Positions 1 through 7,676 of a stretch of 64,000 nucleotides of DNA are shown in pieces. Both the position numbers and the translations under genes were made by a program. The notes under the pieces were generated by a model. It made no database searches. It saw only the letters and a list, made by a program, of their open reading frames with translations, and had not been told where the DNA came from. The stretch spans positions 62,001 through 126,000 of the forward strand of contig NZ_JAXCLW010000002.1 in NCBI RefSeq assembly GCF_034044715.1, given 5' to 3'. Within the stretch, counting starts at the first letter, position 1; each line of letters opens with the position of its first letter. This DNA is from Dongia_B soli. Lineage in GTDB: Bacteria > Pseudomonadota > Alphaproteobacteria > Dongiales > Dongiaceae.

Positions 1-408
1 ATGGCGTTTCAAGTTTTCCAGATGAGCCGACGTGACCGGCGCTGGGTCAGCCTAGCGGCCGGCTTGCTGGCGGTATGGTTGCAGATCCTCGCACCCTTTT
101 CATTGATGGCGGGGATGCAGATCGGCATGGCAGGCAGCGCCTCTGCCACCGCAGATGCCATTGCCTATCTTTGCCAGCCGATGGCGCCGGATCACAAACA
201 GGAAGATCCGACCAGCAAGAAGCCGGTACGGGCCGATTGCCAGATTTGCCAGACGCTGCATCTGCTGGCCAATGGTTTAGCGCCGGCATCGCTGGTCCCG
301 CATCTTCCGGCCCTGCCGCAATACTCCTACCAACTGGATGGCGATCATTCGCCATACACTGTTGTCGCGACGCTCGGCTTTTCCTCCAGGGCACCGCCAA
401 TCCTCTGA
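1..408 (+). CDS. DUF2946-like small membrane-anchored protein
   Basis: This 135-residue protein has one hydrophobic N-terminal segment (about residues 16-40), so it is probably exported or anchored with the rest in the periplasm. A Cys-X2-Cys pair lies at residues 80-83 and another Cys at 58, which fits the DUF2946 family often found beside copper genes. The frame begins at the first base of the window, so an upstream start cannot be excluded; Met8 is another possible start. The following copper genes (YcnI, PCu(A)C, CopC-CopD) suggest a role in metal handling, but that is inferred from context and no catalytic motif is visible. Confidence 0.7.
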   Translation: MAFQVFQMSRRDRRWVSLAAGLLAVWLQILAPFSLMAGMQIGMAGSASATADAIAYLCQPMAPDHKQEDPTSKKPVRADCQICQTLHLLANGLAPASLVPHLPALPQYSYQLDGDHSPYTVVATLGFSSRAPPIL

Positions 409-486
409 AGCAACCGAATGACTGATTTCCGCTGTCGCTGAAGCGACGACGGTGGATTCGTTGAACTTGCTCAGATGGAGTAATCT

Positions 487-1017
487 ATGCTTCGCGCTTA
501 TTCAGTGGCGCTGGCTGCCATGTTCTGCCTGGCCGCGCCCAACCTTGCTTTTGCTCACATAACTTTTGAAACGGCGACGGCTCCGGCCGGCAGTACCTAT
601 AAAGCCGTCTTACGTGTCCCGCACGGCTGCGCCGGTTCGCCGACGACATCGATCCGCGTGCAAATTCCCGAAGGCGTCAGGCAGGCAAAGCCGATGCCAA
701 AAGCCGGTTGGACCCTGACGGTGAAGAAACACAAGCTTGCTCAGCCTTACGATTGGTACGGAACCAAGGTTGAGGAAGATGTCAGCGAGATCGATTGGTC
801 CGGTGGCAATCTGTCGGACGCGTTCTATGACGAGTTCGTCTTCCGGGCAAAATTGCCGGAGGACGAAGGTAAGATTATCCGTTTCCCGGTCATTCAGACT
901 TGTGCACAGGGACAAGAGAAGTGGATCGAGATTCCGGCAAACGGCCAGGATGACGACAGCGTCGAAAGCCCTGCGCCGGGTGTCAAACTCGGCAAGAAAA
1001 GCAGTCAGGACGACTAG
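487..1017 (+). CDS. YcnI/DUF1775 family copper-binding periplasmic protein
   Basis: The 176-residue protein has a clear signal peptide ending Ala-Phe-Ala, so the mature protein would begin with His24. An exposed N-terminal histidine is the expected copper ligand of the YcnI/DUF1775 family, which binds Cu(II) through a histidine-brace-like site. The body is a single beta-rich domain, and the C-terminal tail is charged and probably disordered. A GGAG ribosome-binding site precedes the start. It sits between the DUF2946 gene and the PCu(A)C gene, the usual YcnI neighbourhood. It probably works as a periplasmic copper chaperone; which partner receives the metal is not shown. Confidence 0.85.
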   Translation: MLRAYSVALAAMFCLAAPNLAFAHITFETATAPAGSTYKAVLRVPHGCAGSPTTSIRVQIPEGVRQAKPMPKAGWTLTVKKHKLAQPYDWYGTKVEEDVSEIDWSGGNLSDAFYDEFVFRAKLPEDEGKIIRFPVIQTCAQGQEKWIEIPANGQDDDSVESPAPGVKLGKKSSQDD

Positions 1018-1152
1018 TGATCAGGAGGTCGAGCCGAAGCCAGCGGGGGTCGCCCGATCCTTTATGTCATGTATGCGGTGGACTGGCCGGCCGAACCGGC
1101 GCGGCGCATTGCGGACAGCTTTGACTTGAGGTTTTTTTGGAAGGCGGAAATG

Positions 1153-1623
1153 ATGGAGAACAAAATGAAACGATGGCTCGCCGTGCTGGGGCTCATGTTT
1201 TTGGCCATGCAGGCAAAGGCAGCGGATGTGCAGATCGGCAATCTTACCGTGACGCAAGCCTGGTCGCGGGCGACGACCGCGAGTGGGCAAACGGGTGCAA
1301 TCTATCTCGATATCGAAAACCATGGGACGGAAGCGGATCGTTTGACTGGTGCCGAAACCCCGGTCGCCTCGATGGCGCATCTCCATGCCACGGTCATGGA
1401 CGGCGATATGGCCAGCATGAAAATGGTGGACGGGGTCGATCTGCCGGCGGGGCAGACAGTAAGCCTCAAGCCGCAATCGATGCATCTGATGCTGATGGGA
1501 TTGAAACAGCCGCTGAAGAAAGGCGAAAGCTTTCCGGTCACCTTGCAATTCGAGAAGGCGGGCATGGTCGAAGTGAAAGTCGTGGTGGAGGCGGCGGGCG
1601 CTCTCGGGCCGAGCCGTCAATAG
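1153..1623 (+). CDS. PCu(A)C family copper chaperone
   Basis: The protein has 156 residues from this start and a signal peptide of about 23 residues. It carries the complete copper site H-X10-M-X21-H-X-M: His78, Met89, His111 and Met113. In characterised members this site holds Cu(I) and helps deliver copper to the CuA centre of cytochrome oxidase. I chose the start at 1153 because GGAAGG lies about 8 bases upstream; the adjacent ATG at 1150 and one at 1165 are alternatives. The frame stays open further upstream, but that extension is not signal-like. The gene is followed 10 bases later by the CopC-CopD gene, so the two are probably co-transcribed. Confidence 0.9.
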   Translation: MENKMKRWLAVLGLMFLAMQAKAADVQIGNLTVTQAWSRATTASGQTGAIYLDIENHGTEADRLTGAETPVASMAHLHATVMDGDMASMKMVDGVDLPAGQTVSLKPQSMHLMLMGLKQPLKKGESFPVTLQFEKAGMVEVKVVVEAAGALGPSRQ

Positions 1624-1633
1624 CTGCACAGGA

Positions 1634-3211
1634 ATGAGCGTTCGGATGGCGCGGCAGATATTTGGGGCGGTCGGCCTTTTGATGCTGGTTCTGCTTGGCG
1701 CGGCACCGGCATCGGCACATGCGGTCCTGGAATCCGCCACGCCTTCCGATCGCGCTGTATTGCAGGAACCGCCCCGCCAGTTCAGCCTGCGTTTCGATGA
1801 GCCGGTCGTTGTCACCGATCTGCGCCTGGTTGACCAATCCGGGCGGTTGCTCTCGCTCACCATGACGACGGCTGACCGCGTCATCAACGGCACCATCGCG
1901 GAGAACATGGCGCCGGGCACCTATACGCTCAGCTATCGCGTCATCTCCGGCGACGGCCATCCCGTTGCGGGCGCCGTTCAGTTCCAAATCGGGGCCGGGG
2001 CCGAACATTGGCTTGCTGCGGAACATGGCTTCGCTGCTTGGCAATGGGGGGCCTTGCTGACCCGGTGGATGCTGTATTTGGGGGCTTTCCTGACCTGGGG
2101 CTCTGTCTGGTCGGGTTTGCGTGGTAAACCGTTTCATCGCCAATTTGCGATCCTCTGCACAGTCGCCGGCGGCATTGCTGCCATCCTGGAAATCGGCTTC
2201 CAGGGAATCGGCATGGTCAGGGGATCGATTACCGCGCTGGCAGGCACAGAGGTCTGGCGGGTTGGGGCGGCCACTTCTGAAGGGCGTGTCGCGGCTTTGA
2301 TCCTCCTTGGTCTCGTGCTCAGTTGGTTGAGTACCCAGCCTTCTGCCGCCTCGACACGTTATGGCTTGTTGGTTGCGGGCAGTCTGGCAATCGTTCTTGC
2401 CTTGGCGACAACCGGGCATGTTGCGGCGATCAGCTGGCTGGCTTGCCTTGTCCTGGCGGTGCATGTGTCGGTCGCGATTCTGTGGGTCGGCTCGATTGCC
2501 TCTCTGCTGCGCAAGCCGGCGATCTCGCCGGAAAATCGAATGCCTTATTCCGCTTTGCTGCAGAAAGCCGTTATTTGGATCACGATTGCCGCCGGACTTG
2601 GTCTCGCCTGCTGGCAGATCGCGGCGCCATCGATGGTGCTGGCGACGATTTATAGCAAAGTCCTGGCAGCCAAGGCCCTAACCGTCCTGACAATCCTGCT
2701 TTTGATGGTAGCGAATCGCCATTTCCAGGGGGCGGCACGCAAGGCCTTAGCTGGGGGCCAGGTCGTTTTGCTGGTTGCCGTACTGGGCCTCACGGCCGCA
2801 CTCGGCCAGTTGACGCCACCACGTCATTTGCTGGCGGCGCAGGCTGACTCGGCTTCCCGCCAATCCGCAAGTGATCAGATCCCCTTGTTGCAGGAAATGG
2901 TCCATGACCGCGATGCCATGGCGGAGATCGAGATCAAGCGAGGTGAGGAGGGCAATTACGATCTCGTCGTGCAATTCGCCGACCTCACCGGAAAACCGCT
3001 GGATCCCGCGCCTGTGACAGCCAGCTTCCGGAATGATGAAGCCGGCATCGGGCCATTGACGCGCGATCTGTCGCCGGCAGCAGAAAATGGCGCATACCGA
3101 TTGCAGAATATCCGCCTCCCTGCCGGCGGCCGATGGCAGGTGGAGATCAAGGCGGATCTATCCGATTTCGACCGGCGTATTTTCAAGGCAGAACTGACCA
3201 CCACGCCCTGA
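1634..3211 (+). CDS. CopC-CopD fusion copper resistance/uptake protein
   Basis: This 525-residue protein joins three modules. After a signal peptide (about residues 1-28) a CopC domain begins with mature His29; a later Asp-Gly-His-Pro motif supplies the second histidine of the usual Cu(II) site. A CopD-type membrane domain with about eight hydrophobic segments covers roughly residues 135-400. The last 110 or so residues are polar and resemble a YtkA/FixH-like periplasmic beta domain. In CopC-CopD fusions the periplasmic domain is thought to capture copper for transfer through the membrane domain. The gene closes the apparent YcnI-PCu(A)C-CopCD operon. Domain calls are by motif and hydropathy, and the C-terminal assignment is the weakest. 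Confidence 0.88.
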   Translation: MSVRMARQIFGAVGLLMLVLLGAAPASAHAVLESATPSDRAVLQEPPRQFSLRFDEPVVVTDLRLVDQSGRLLSLTMTTADRVINGTIAENMAPGTYTLSYRVISGDGHPVAGAVQFQIGAGAEHWLAAEHGFAAWQWGALLTRWMLYLGAFLTWGSVWSGLRGKPFHRQFAILCTVAGGIAAILEIGFQGIGMVRGSITALAGTEVWRVGAATSEGRVAALILLGLVLSWLSTQPSAASTRYGLLVAGSLAIVLALATTGHVAAISWLACLVLAVHVSVAILWVGSIASLLRKPAISPENRMPYSALLQKAVIWITIAAGLGLACWQIAAPSMVLATIYSKVLAAKALTVLTILLLMVANRHFQGAARKALAGGQVVLLVAVLGLTAALGQLTPPRHLLAAQADSASRQSASDQIPLLQEMVHDRDAMAEIEIKRGEEGNYDLVVQFADLTGKPLDPAPVTASFRNDEAGIGPLTRDLSPAAENGAYRLQNIRLPAGGRWQVEIKADLSDFDRRIFKAELTTTP

Positions 3212-3304
3212 TCTCGGTCGCCCGGTTGTTTTCAGGAAAAGGGAATGCTGGCCAGGGATGCTCATATCTTTATAATGCCGCAAAATTCGGATTCGGAGGC
3301 TCAT

Positions 3305-3580
3305 ATGAAGCTGTTGCAATTCGCGGCCATCGCCGTTGCCTTTAGCACCCTGGTCGGAATTCATACGGCTTCCGCCATCAGTTCGGAGAATGATGCGGGG
3401 GATACGAGCAGCACTGCCCCACTGGCCGATCCAGATCAGGCGACGGAAAATTTCGGCAGCTCAGGTGAGGGGAGCGGGTCGTTCTCGATCATGGTGCCGG
3501 ACCAGTCGGGCGACCAGTTGCAGTTCGGTACGACCGATCTGCCCCTGCTGCCCAGCTTCCCCAGCGATACGTCGCAATAA
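3305..3580 (+). CDS. small secreted protein of unknown function
   Basis: The 91-residue product has a typical signal peptide (Lys near the start, hydrophobic core, Ala-Ser-Ala cleavage region at about residues 18-20). The rest is an acidic, Ser/Asp/Gly-rich low-complexity region without cysteines or recognisable motifs. I chose ATG 3305 because GGAGG lies just upstream and the signal peptide starts there; an extension to 3245 would add a non-signal leader. It follows the copper genes by about 90 bases and may be part of that group, but nothing in the protein shows a copper function. I do not recognise the family. Confidence 0.55.
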   Translation: MKLLQFAAIAVAFSTLVGIHTASAISSENDAGDTSSTAPLADPDQATENFGSSGEGSGSFSIMVPDQSGDQLQFGTTDLPLLPSFPSDTSQ

Positions 3581-3581
3581 G

Positions 3582-3614
3582 GACCCGCGCCGGCAGGCAA
3601 GCTGCCGCCGGGTC
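3582..3614 (+). terminator. possible hairpin terminator
   Basis: Two 6-bp GC-rich stems are separated by a 3x1 internal loop around a GCAAG loop, directly after the stop codon at 3580. No T-run follows, so it may be a weak or Rho-assisted terminator between this gene and the convergent gene at 3631. Confidence 0.4.
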
Positions 3615-3630
3615 TCCGCGATAACTAGTC

Positions 3631-3921
3631 TCAGTGACGCGACGAAAGCAGCAGGCTGCGACCTGCCTGCGTCAGCTTGCAGACCAGCCAGTCCGGCTTC
3701 AGCGGATTGCTGAACCAGGGCTCGGCCCAGCCATGGTCGATGCAGCTGCGGATCGTCCGCTCGCTCACCTTCTGACCCCATTCATCGAAGAGCGGGAGCT
3801 TGCCCCCGGGCTGGTTAAGCCCGCGCTTCAGCCAGGAGATTTGGGCATCGGTCGGATGTGACGCATCCGGATGGGGCGTTGCTTGTGCCGACGGATTGAC
3901 GATGGATAAATTCGGCGACAT
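3631..3921 (-). CDS. conserved hypothetical protein, winged-helix-like
   Basis: The 96-residue protein has no signal peptide or membrane segment. Its middle and C-terminal parts alternate short helices with a Trp-rich segment (about residues 60-80) and end in a basic Leu/Ser/Arg tail. This resembles the small winged-helix or MarR-like half domains seen in alphaproteobacterial hypothetical proteins. The start at 3921 is preferred because a G-rich ribosome-binding site precedes it; the longer start at 3945 is possible. It is convergent with the small secreted protein gene and has no operon partner. The function is unknown and the fold guess is only from local sequence pattern. Confidence 0.5.
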   Translation of the reverse strand: MSPNLSIVNPSAQATPHPDASHPTDAQISWLKRGLNQPGGKLPLFDEWGQKVSERTIRSCIDHGWAEPWFSNPLKPDWLVCKLTQAGRSLLLSSRH

Positions 3922-4089
3922 TGCCACCCCCATTGATCTTCTCAAGGATCACTTTAACCTAAACCGAACCTGTCGCCAAGTATTCTGTATGTTCAGTCTT
4001 CTAGATGGTTTTGTTGAAGTATAGAATGATGGAGGACTTTCTTAAGGTTACGTCTTAGGTCGGCCGAGGATCGACGAATTCTTGCTGTC

Positions 4090-4527
4090 TCAATCCCGGC
4101 GTAACCGCGGCAATTCAATGGCGGGACACCGGTTCATCACCACCTGTAATCCGGCGTCGCGGGCCAGTTTCGCGGCCTCATCATTGACCACACCAAGCTG
4201 CATCCAGACGGTGTCGGCGCCAATCGCGATGGCATCCTTGGTGGCTGACAGGGCGGCTTCGGAGTTGCGGAACACATCCACCATATCGATATGCCCGGTC
4301 ACCTCCTGCGGGATGTCGGCCAAGCTGGCATACACGGTTTCACCATGGATCTGCTTGCCGGCAAGGCCGGGATTGACCGGAATGACCCGGTATCCCTCTC
4401 TTTGCAGGAAGGCCATGATTTTGTTGGAATCGCGCGCCGGCTTTTCACTGGCGCCGACCATGGCGATGACCTTGGTCTCCTGCAGGATCTTTTTGATGAG
4501 ACCGTCCGGATAAGAATCTGATGTCAA
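4090..4527 (-). CDS. CoA-binding domain protein (YccU-like)
   Basis: The 145-residue protein is one Rossmann-like CoA-binding domain. It has the glycine-rich Val-Gly-Ala-Ser loop near residue 25 followed by Glu-Lys-Pro, and a second-strand segment rich in Val/Ile/Pro ending Pro-Val-Asn-Pro. Length and motifs match the stand-alone YccU-type family, which is related to the CoA-ligase NAD/CoA-binding domain. Such proteins are soluble and bind CoA, but no reaction is established. Translation appears to begin at TTG 4527, preceded by AGGAG at suitable spacing; no upstream ATG is in frame. The gene lies 27 bases downstream of the ATPase gene on the same strand, so the two may share a transcript. 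Confidence 0.85.
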   Translation of the reverse strand: MTSDSYPDGLIKKILQETKVIAMVGASEKPARDSNKIMAFLQREGYRVIPVNPGLAGKQIHGETVYASLADIPQEVTGHIDMVDVFRNSEAALSATKDAIAIGADTVWMQLGVVNDEAAKLARDAGLQVVMNRCPAIELPRLRRD

Positions 4528-4554
4528 AGCTTTTTCTCCTCGAATCTCATGTGA

Positions 4555-5457
4555 TCAAAGCTTGATCGGTTTGCCGAGACGGCCAGCGAGATCCTGAATG
4601 AATTGCCAGGCCACACGGCCGGATCTCGCGCCCCGGGTCATTGACCATTCGACCGCCTGGGCCCGCAGGTCATCCTGGGCGATCAGCAGGTCGAGCGCTT
4701 TGGCATAACCTTCGATGATCGCGAAGTACGTATCCTGATCGCAATTATGGAAGCCGATCCACAACCCGAAGCGATCCGACAAAGAGACCTTTTCCTCGAC
4801 GGCTTCCGACGGATTGATCGCCGTTGACCGTTCATTTTCGATCATGTCACGCGGCAACAGATGGCGCCGGTTTGAAGTTGCATAAAAGATGACGTTATTC
4901 GGCCGGCCTTCGATCCCGCCTTCCAACACAGCTTTCAGAGATTTGTAACTGGTATCGGCGGCGTCGAAGGAGAGGTCGTCGCAGAACAGAATGCAGCGAC
5001 GCGGCTGTGAACGGAGCAGGCCAAGCAGCCGGGGGAGGGTCGGCAGGTCTTCCCGATGGAGTTCGATCAGCGCGAGGCGCTGCATCGCATCGGCTGAACC
5101 GATCTCCTCATTGATCGCCGCATGAGCAGCCTTGACCAGCGAGCTCTTGCCGGTACCCCGGGCGCCCCAGAGCAGGGCATTATTGGCCGACAGCCCCTTG
5201 GCAAAGCGACGGGTATTGTCGAGCAGTGTCTCCTTGGAGGCATCGATACCTTGCAGCAGATTGATATGGACCCGGGAGACGCTCGGTACCGGTTCCAGCC
5301 AGCCATGTTCCGAACCGGTTTCGCCGATTTGCCAGACGAAGGCATCGGCAGCCGTCAGGTCGATGCTTTTCGGCACCGGCGGGGCGAGGCGTTCGAGGCT
5401 AGCGGCGATCGACCGCAGGAGGGCAAGCGTATCGTGATCCGGCATCGGGTAATCCAT
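4555..5457 (-). CDS. DUF815 family AAA-type ATPase
   Basis: The 300-residue cytoplasmic protein has a P-loop (Gly-Ala-Arg-Gly-Thr-Gly-Lys-Ser, residues 98-105) and a Walker B strand with paired aspartates near residues 157-161. A sensor-like Tyr-Ala-Thr-Ser-Asn-Arg segment follows. This order, the length and the N-terminal helical region match the DUF815 family of AAA ATPases, which is widespread but poorly characterised. Met5 is a possible alternative start. The CoA-binding gene lies just downstream. No partner or substrate can be read from the sequence. Confidence 0.88.
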   Translation of the reverse strand: MDYPMPDHDTLALLRSIAASLERLAPPVPKSIDLTAADAFVWQIGETGSEHGWLEPVPSVSRVHINLLQGIDASKETLLDNTRRFAKGLSANNALLWGARGTGKSSLVKAAHAAINEEIGSADAMQRLALIELHREDLPTLPRLLGLLRSQPRRCILFCDDLSFDAADTSYKSLKAVLEGGIEGRPNNVIFYATSNRRHLLPRDMIENERSTAINPSEAVEEKVSLSDRFGLWIGFHNCDQDTYFAIIEGYAKALDLLIAQDDLRAQAVEWSMTRGARSGRVAWQFIQDLAGRLGKPIKL

Positions 5458-5572
5458 TCATGGAATTCTGACCTGGATGTTCAGTATGCCGGGGAGCGCC
5501 TGGGCAGGCCAGGATCAAACCGACGGTCGTCCACATGGTTGATATGCATGCAGCGATAAGCGGACAGGCATA

Positions 5573-6109
5573 TTAGATGCCGAGGTAATAAGCAGAGACG
5601 CCGCAAGCAGCGCCCACGGCCAAGGCCCAAAGAGGATTGCGCCGCGTGAAATAGACCATGGCGGCCGTGCCGGCGGTCAAGGCGATATGCAAGAGCGAAG
5701 AATCAGTTGCCCGGGCCATCACCAGACCGCTGGCCGCCATCAGGCCGATGGCGATGGGCACGAGCGCTGCCTGCAGCACCTTCAGCCAGGTCGCGCCCCC
5801 CAGTCTCGCCCGGATGCGGGAGAAGGTGAAGGTCAGCAGGCATGAAGGCAGGCACATGGCCAAGGTGGCGACGGCAAGGCCGCTCCAGCCGGCGAGATGC
5901 CAGCCGATCAGACTGACGACCAGGACATTGGGCCCCGGCGCTGTCTGGGCAATGGCGAACAGATGGGCGAACGTGCCATCCGTCATCCAGCCTTGTATCG
6001 TCACCACCTGGCGATGCAGCTCAGGGACAACCGCATTTGCACCACCGATCGCGACCAGCGAGAGGGCCGCAAAGGTGATGGCCAATTGTCCCAGCAGGGA
6101 AGAATTCAC
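5573..6109 (-). CDS. chromate transporter, second half-size subunit
   Basis: This hydrophobic protein of about 178 residues has five or six predicted membrane segments and the ChrA-domain pattern: a Gly-rich first segment, then a Pro-Gly-Pro-Asn motif in the loop before the third segment. I place the start at GTG 6109, whose last two bases overlap the TGA stop of the upstream gene (a 4-base GTGA overlap), which indicates translational coupling. A frame further upstream is open but would run through the partner gene. Short ChrA proteins work as pairs of homologous halves. Chromate export is the family function; sulfate or another oxyanion is also possible. Confidence 0.85.
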   Translation of the reverse strand: MNSSLLGQLAITFAALSLVAIGGANAVVPELHRQVVTIQGWMTDGTFAHLFAIAQTAPGPNVLVVSLIGWHLAGWSGLAVATLAMCLPSCLLTFTFSRIRARLGGATWLKVLQAALVPIAIGLMAASGLVMARATDSSLLHIALTAGTAAMVYFTRRNPLWALAVGAACGVSAYYLGI

Positions 6110-6678
6110 CGGCGGCTCTCCCAGACGGTGAGGATGACGCTCGCTGGCGCCAGGCCGATCACCACCCAGACCAGCGGCCATTGCAGGAGGCCGGCGCCCA
6201 GGAAGGCGAGGCAGCCGATAAGAATTGCAACGCGCGTCGGCCGCAGCCGCCGTCCCATCTTCAAAGCCGTGCCGATGACCAGTCCGGCTGCCGCCGCGGC
6301 AACGCCATCGATGGCGGCTTGTACCAAAGGCAGACCGCCGTAGCGATCATAAAGCGTCGCCATGCCGAGCAGGATGGCGAGCGGCGCCGCCATCAATCCG
6401 CTAAGCGCGGCGACTGAGCCGATCGCTCCCTGGAAGCGATCCCCCACCATGACCGAAACATTGACGATATTGGGGCCCGGCAGAACGGAACCGAGGCTGA
6501 GGAGGTCGGCAAATTCTCTGTCGTTCAGCCATCGGCGCTCTTCGACAACAATCCGATGTGCCCAAGCAGCAACGCCGCCGAAGCCGCACAATCCCATTTT
6601 CAGGAAGCCCATGAACAGGTCACCCAGGCTCACATATTCGGCTCGTATTGCCTTGTCGGTATCAGTGCTGCTGTTCAT
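6106..6678 (-). CDS. chromate transporter, first half-size subunit
   Basis: The 190-residue membrane protein begins with a short polar stretch followed by the ChrA signature region Phe-Gly-Gly-Val-Ala. A Pro-Gly-Pro-Asn motif appears near residue 72, with five or six hydrophobic segments in all. It overlaps its partner by four bases, so the two halves are made together and probably form a heterodimer equivalent to one full-length ChrA. A LysR-type gene diverges from its promoter region, suggesting the regulator controls it. Substrate assignment rests on the family only. Confidence 0.87.
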   Translation of the reverse strand: MNSSTDTDKAIRAEYVSLGDLFMGFLKMGLCGFGGVAAWAHRIVVEERRWLNDREFADLLSLGSVLPGPNIVNVSVMVGDRFQGAIGSVAALSGLMAAPLAILLGMATLYDRYGGLPLVQAAIDGVAAAAAGLVIGTALKMGRRLRPTRVAILIGCLAFLGAGLLQWPLVWVVIGLAPASVILTVWESRR

Positions 6679-6770
6679 TGGAAATCCGCTTACATGCGCT
6701 TAAGATGTCGTATCTCTCCTTTGAGAACAACGGGATTCTCATGCGGAGATCTGTGATTTATAGTCACAAA

Positions 6771-7664
6771 ATGTCTCGGCGATTACCCTCTCTTACGGCC
6801 TTGCGCGCCTTCGAAGCCGCGGCGCGTCACGAAAACCTCAGCCGCGCGGCGGAGGAGCTTTTTGTCACCCATGGCGCCATCAGCCGGCAAATCCGCGAGA
6901 TCGAAGCCGAGCTCGGCACCGCCCTGTTCGAAAGGCGCGGGCGGCGCTTGGTTCTGACGGAAGCCGGGCGCTCATATCAACGCTCCGTCACTTCCGCCTT
7001 CGATGATCTGGCAGCCGCGACCGAACGTCTCCGCCATGCCGCCACGGCACGTCGCCTGACCTTGAATGTATTATCGACTTTCGCGATGCGTTGGCTGATA
7101 CCGCGGCTCGGGCGCTTCCAGCAATTGCACCCGCAGATCGAGTTGCGGCTCGTGACCTCCGACCGGCCGATCGCGCGTTTGGGTGAACCCTTCGATCTCG
7201 CCGTGCGGCGCGGGCCGGAGGATTGGGCTGGCTATCGATCGGATGCCTTTATGACCGAACAGGAGTTTCCCGTCTGCAGCGCCGCGCTTTTAGCCCGCAA
7301 TCCGATTACGACGCCGGCGGATTTGCACCGGCATGTCCTGCTGGAAGCGGAGACGCGGCCGGAAAGTTGGCGTCGCTGGTTGCGTGCCGCCGGCGTGCCG
7401 CAACTGCAGCCGGCGGGTCGACAGCATTTCGATCATTTCTACCTTTGTCTTGGGGCGGCCGAGGACGGATTGGGTGTGGCGCTTGGGCCGATGCCGTTAC
7501 TCGCCGACGATCTTGCGGCTGGTCGCCTGGTCGCGCCATTGCCCGATCTGTTCGCGCCGGCCCGCTCATATTACTGGGTCGTGCCGGAGCGCCTCGCCGG
7601 CGATCCGACCGTCCGCGCCCTCAGCCAGTGGCTGGAAGAGGAAGGGCGACGGACGGTCGTTTAG
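6771..7664 (+). CDS. LysR-type transcriptional regulator (GcvA-like)
   Basis: The 297-residue protein has an N-terminal winged helix-turn-helix (about residues 5-65, including Leu-Ser-Arg-Ala-Ala and His-Gly-Ala-Ile-Ser-Arg-Gln segments). A LysR substrate-binding domain follows with the Thr-Phe-Ala-Met-Arg-Trp-Leu strand typical of the GcvA/AmpR branch. I chose ATG 6771 because it gives the usual LysR N-terminus; an in-frame ATG at 6741 is possible and neither has a strong ribosome-binding site. It is divergent from the split chromate-transporter genes and 90 bases away, so it probably regulates them. Its 3' end converges with the ABC exporter gene with only 12 bases between. Confidence 0.88.
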   Translation: MSRRLPSLTALRAFEAAARHENLSRAAEELFVTHGAISRQIREIEAELGTALFERRGRRLVLTEAGRSYQRSVTSAFDDLAAATERLRHAATARRLTLNVLSTFAMRWLIPRLGRFQQLHPQIELRLVTSDRPIARLGEPFDLAVRRGPEDWAGYRSDAFMTEQEFPVCSAALLARNPITTPADLHRHVLLEAETRPESWRRWLRAAGVPQLQPAGRQHFDHFYLCLGAAEDGLGVALGPMPLLADDLAAGRLVAPLPDLFAPARSYYWVVPERLAGDPTVRALSQWLEEEGRRTVV

Positions 7665-7676
7665 GGATCTCAGCGA

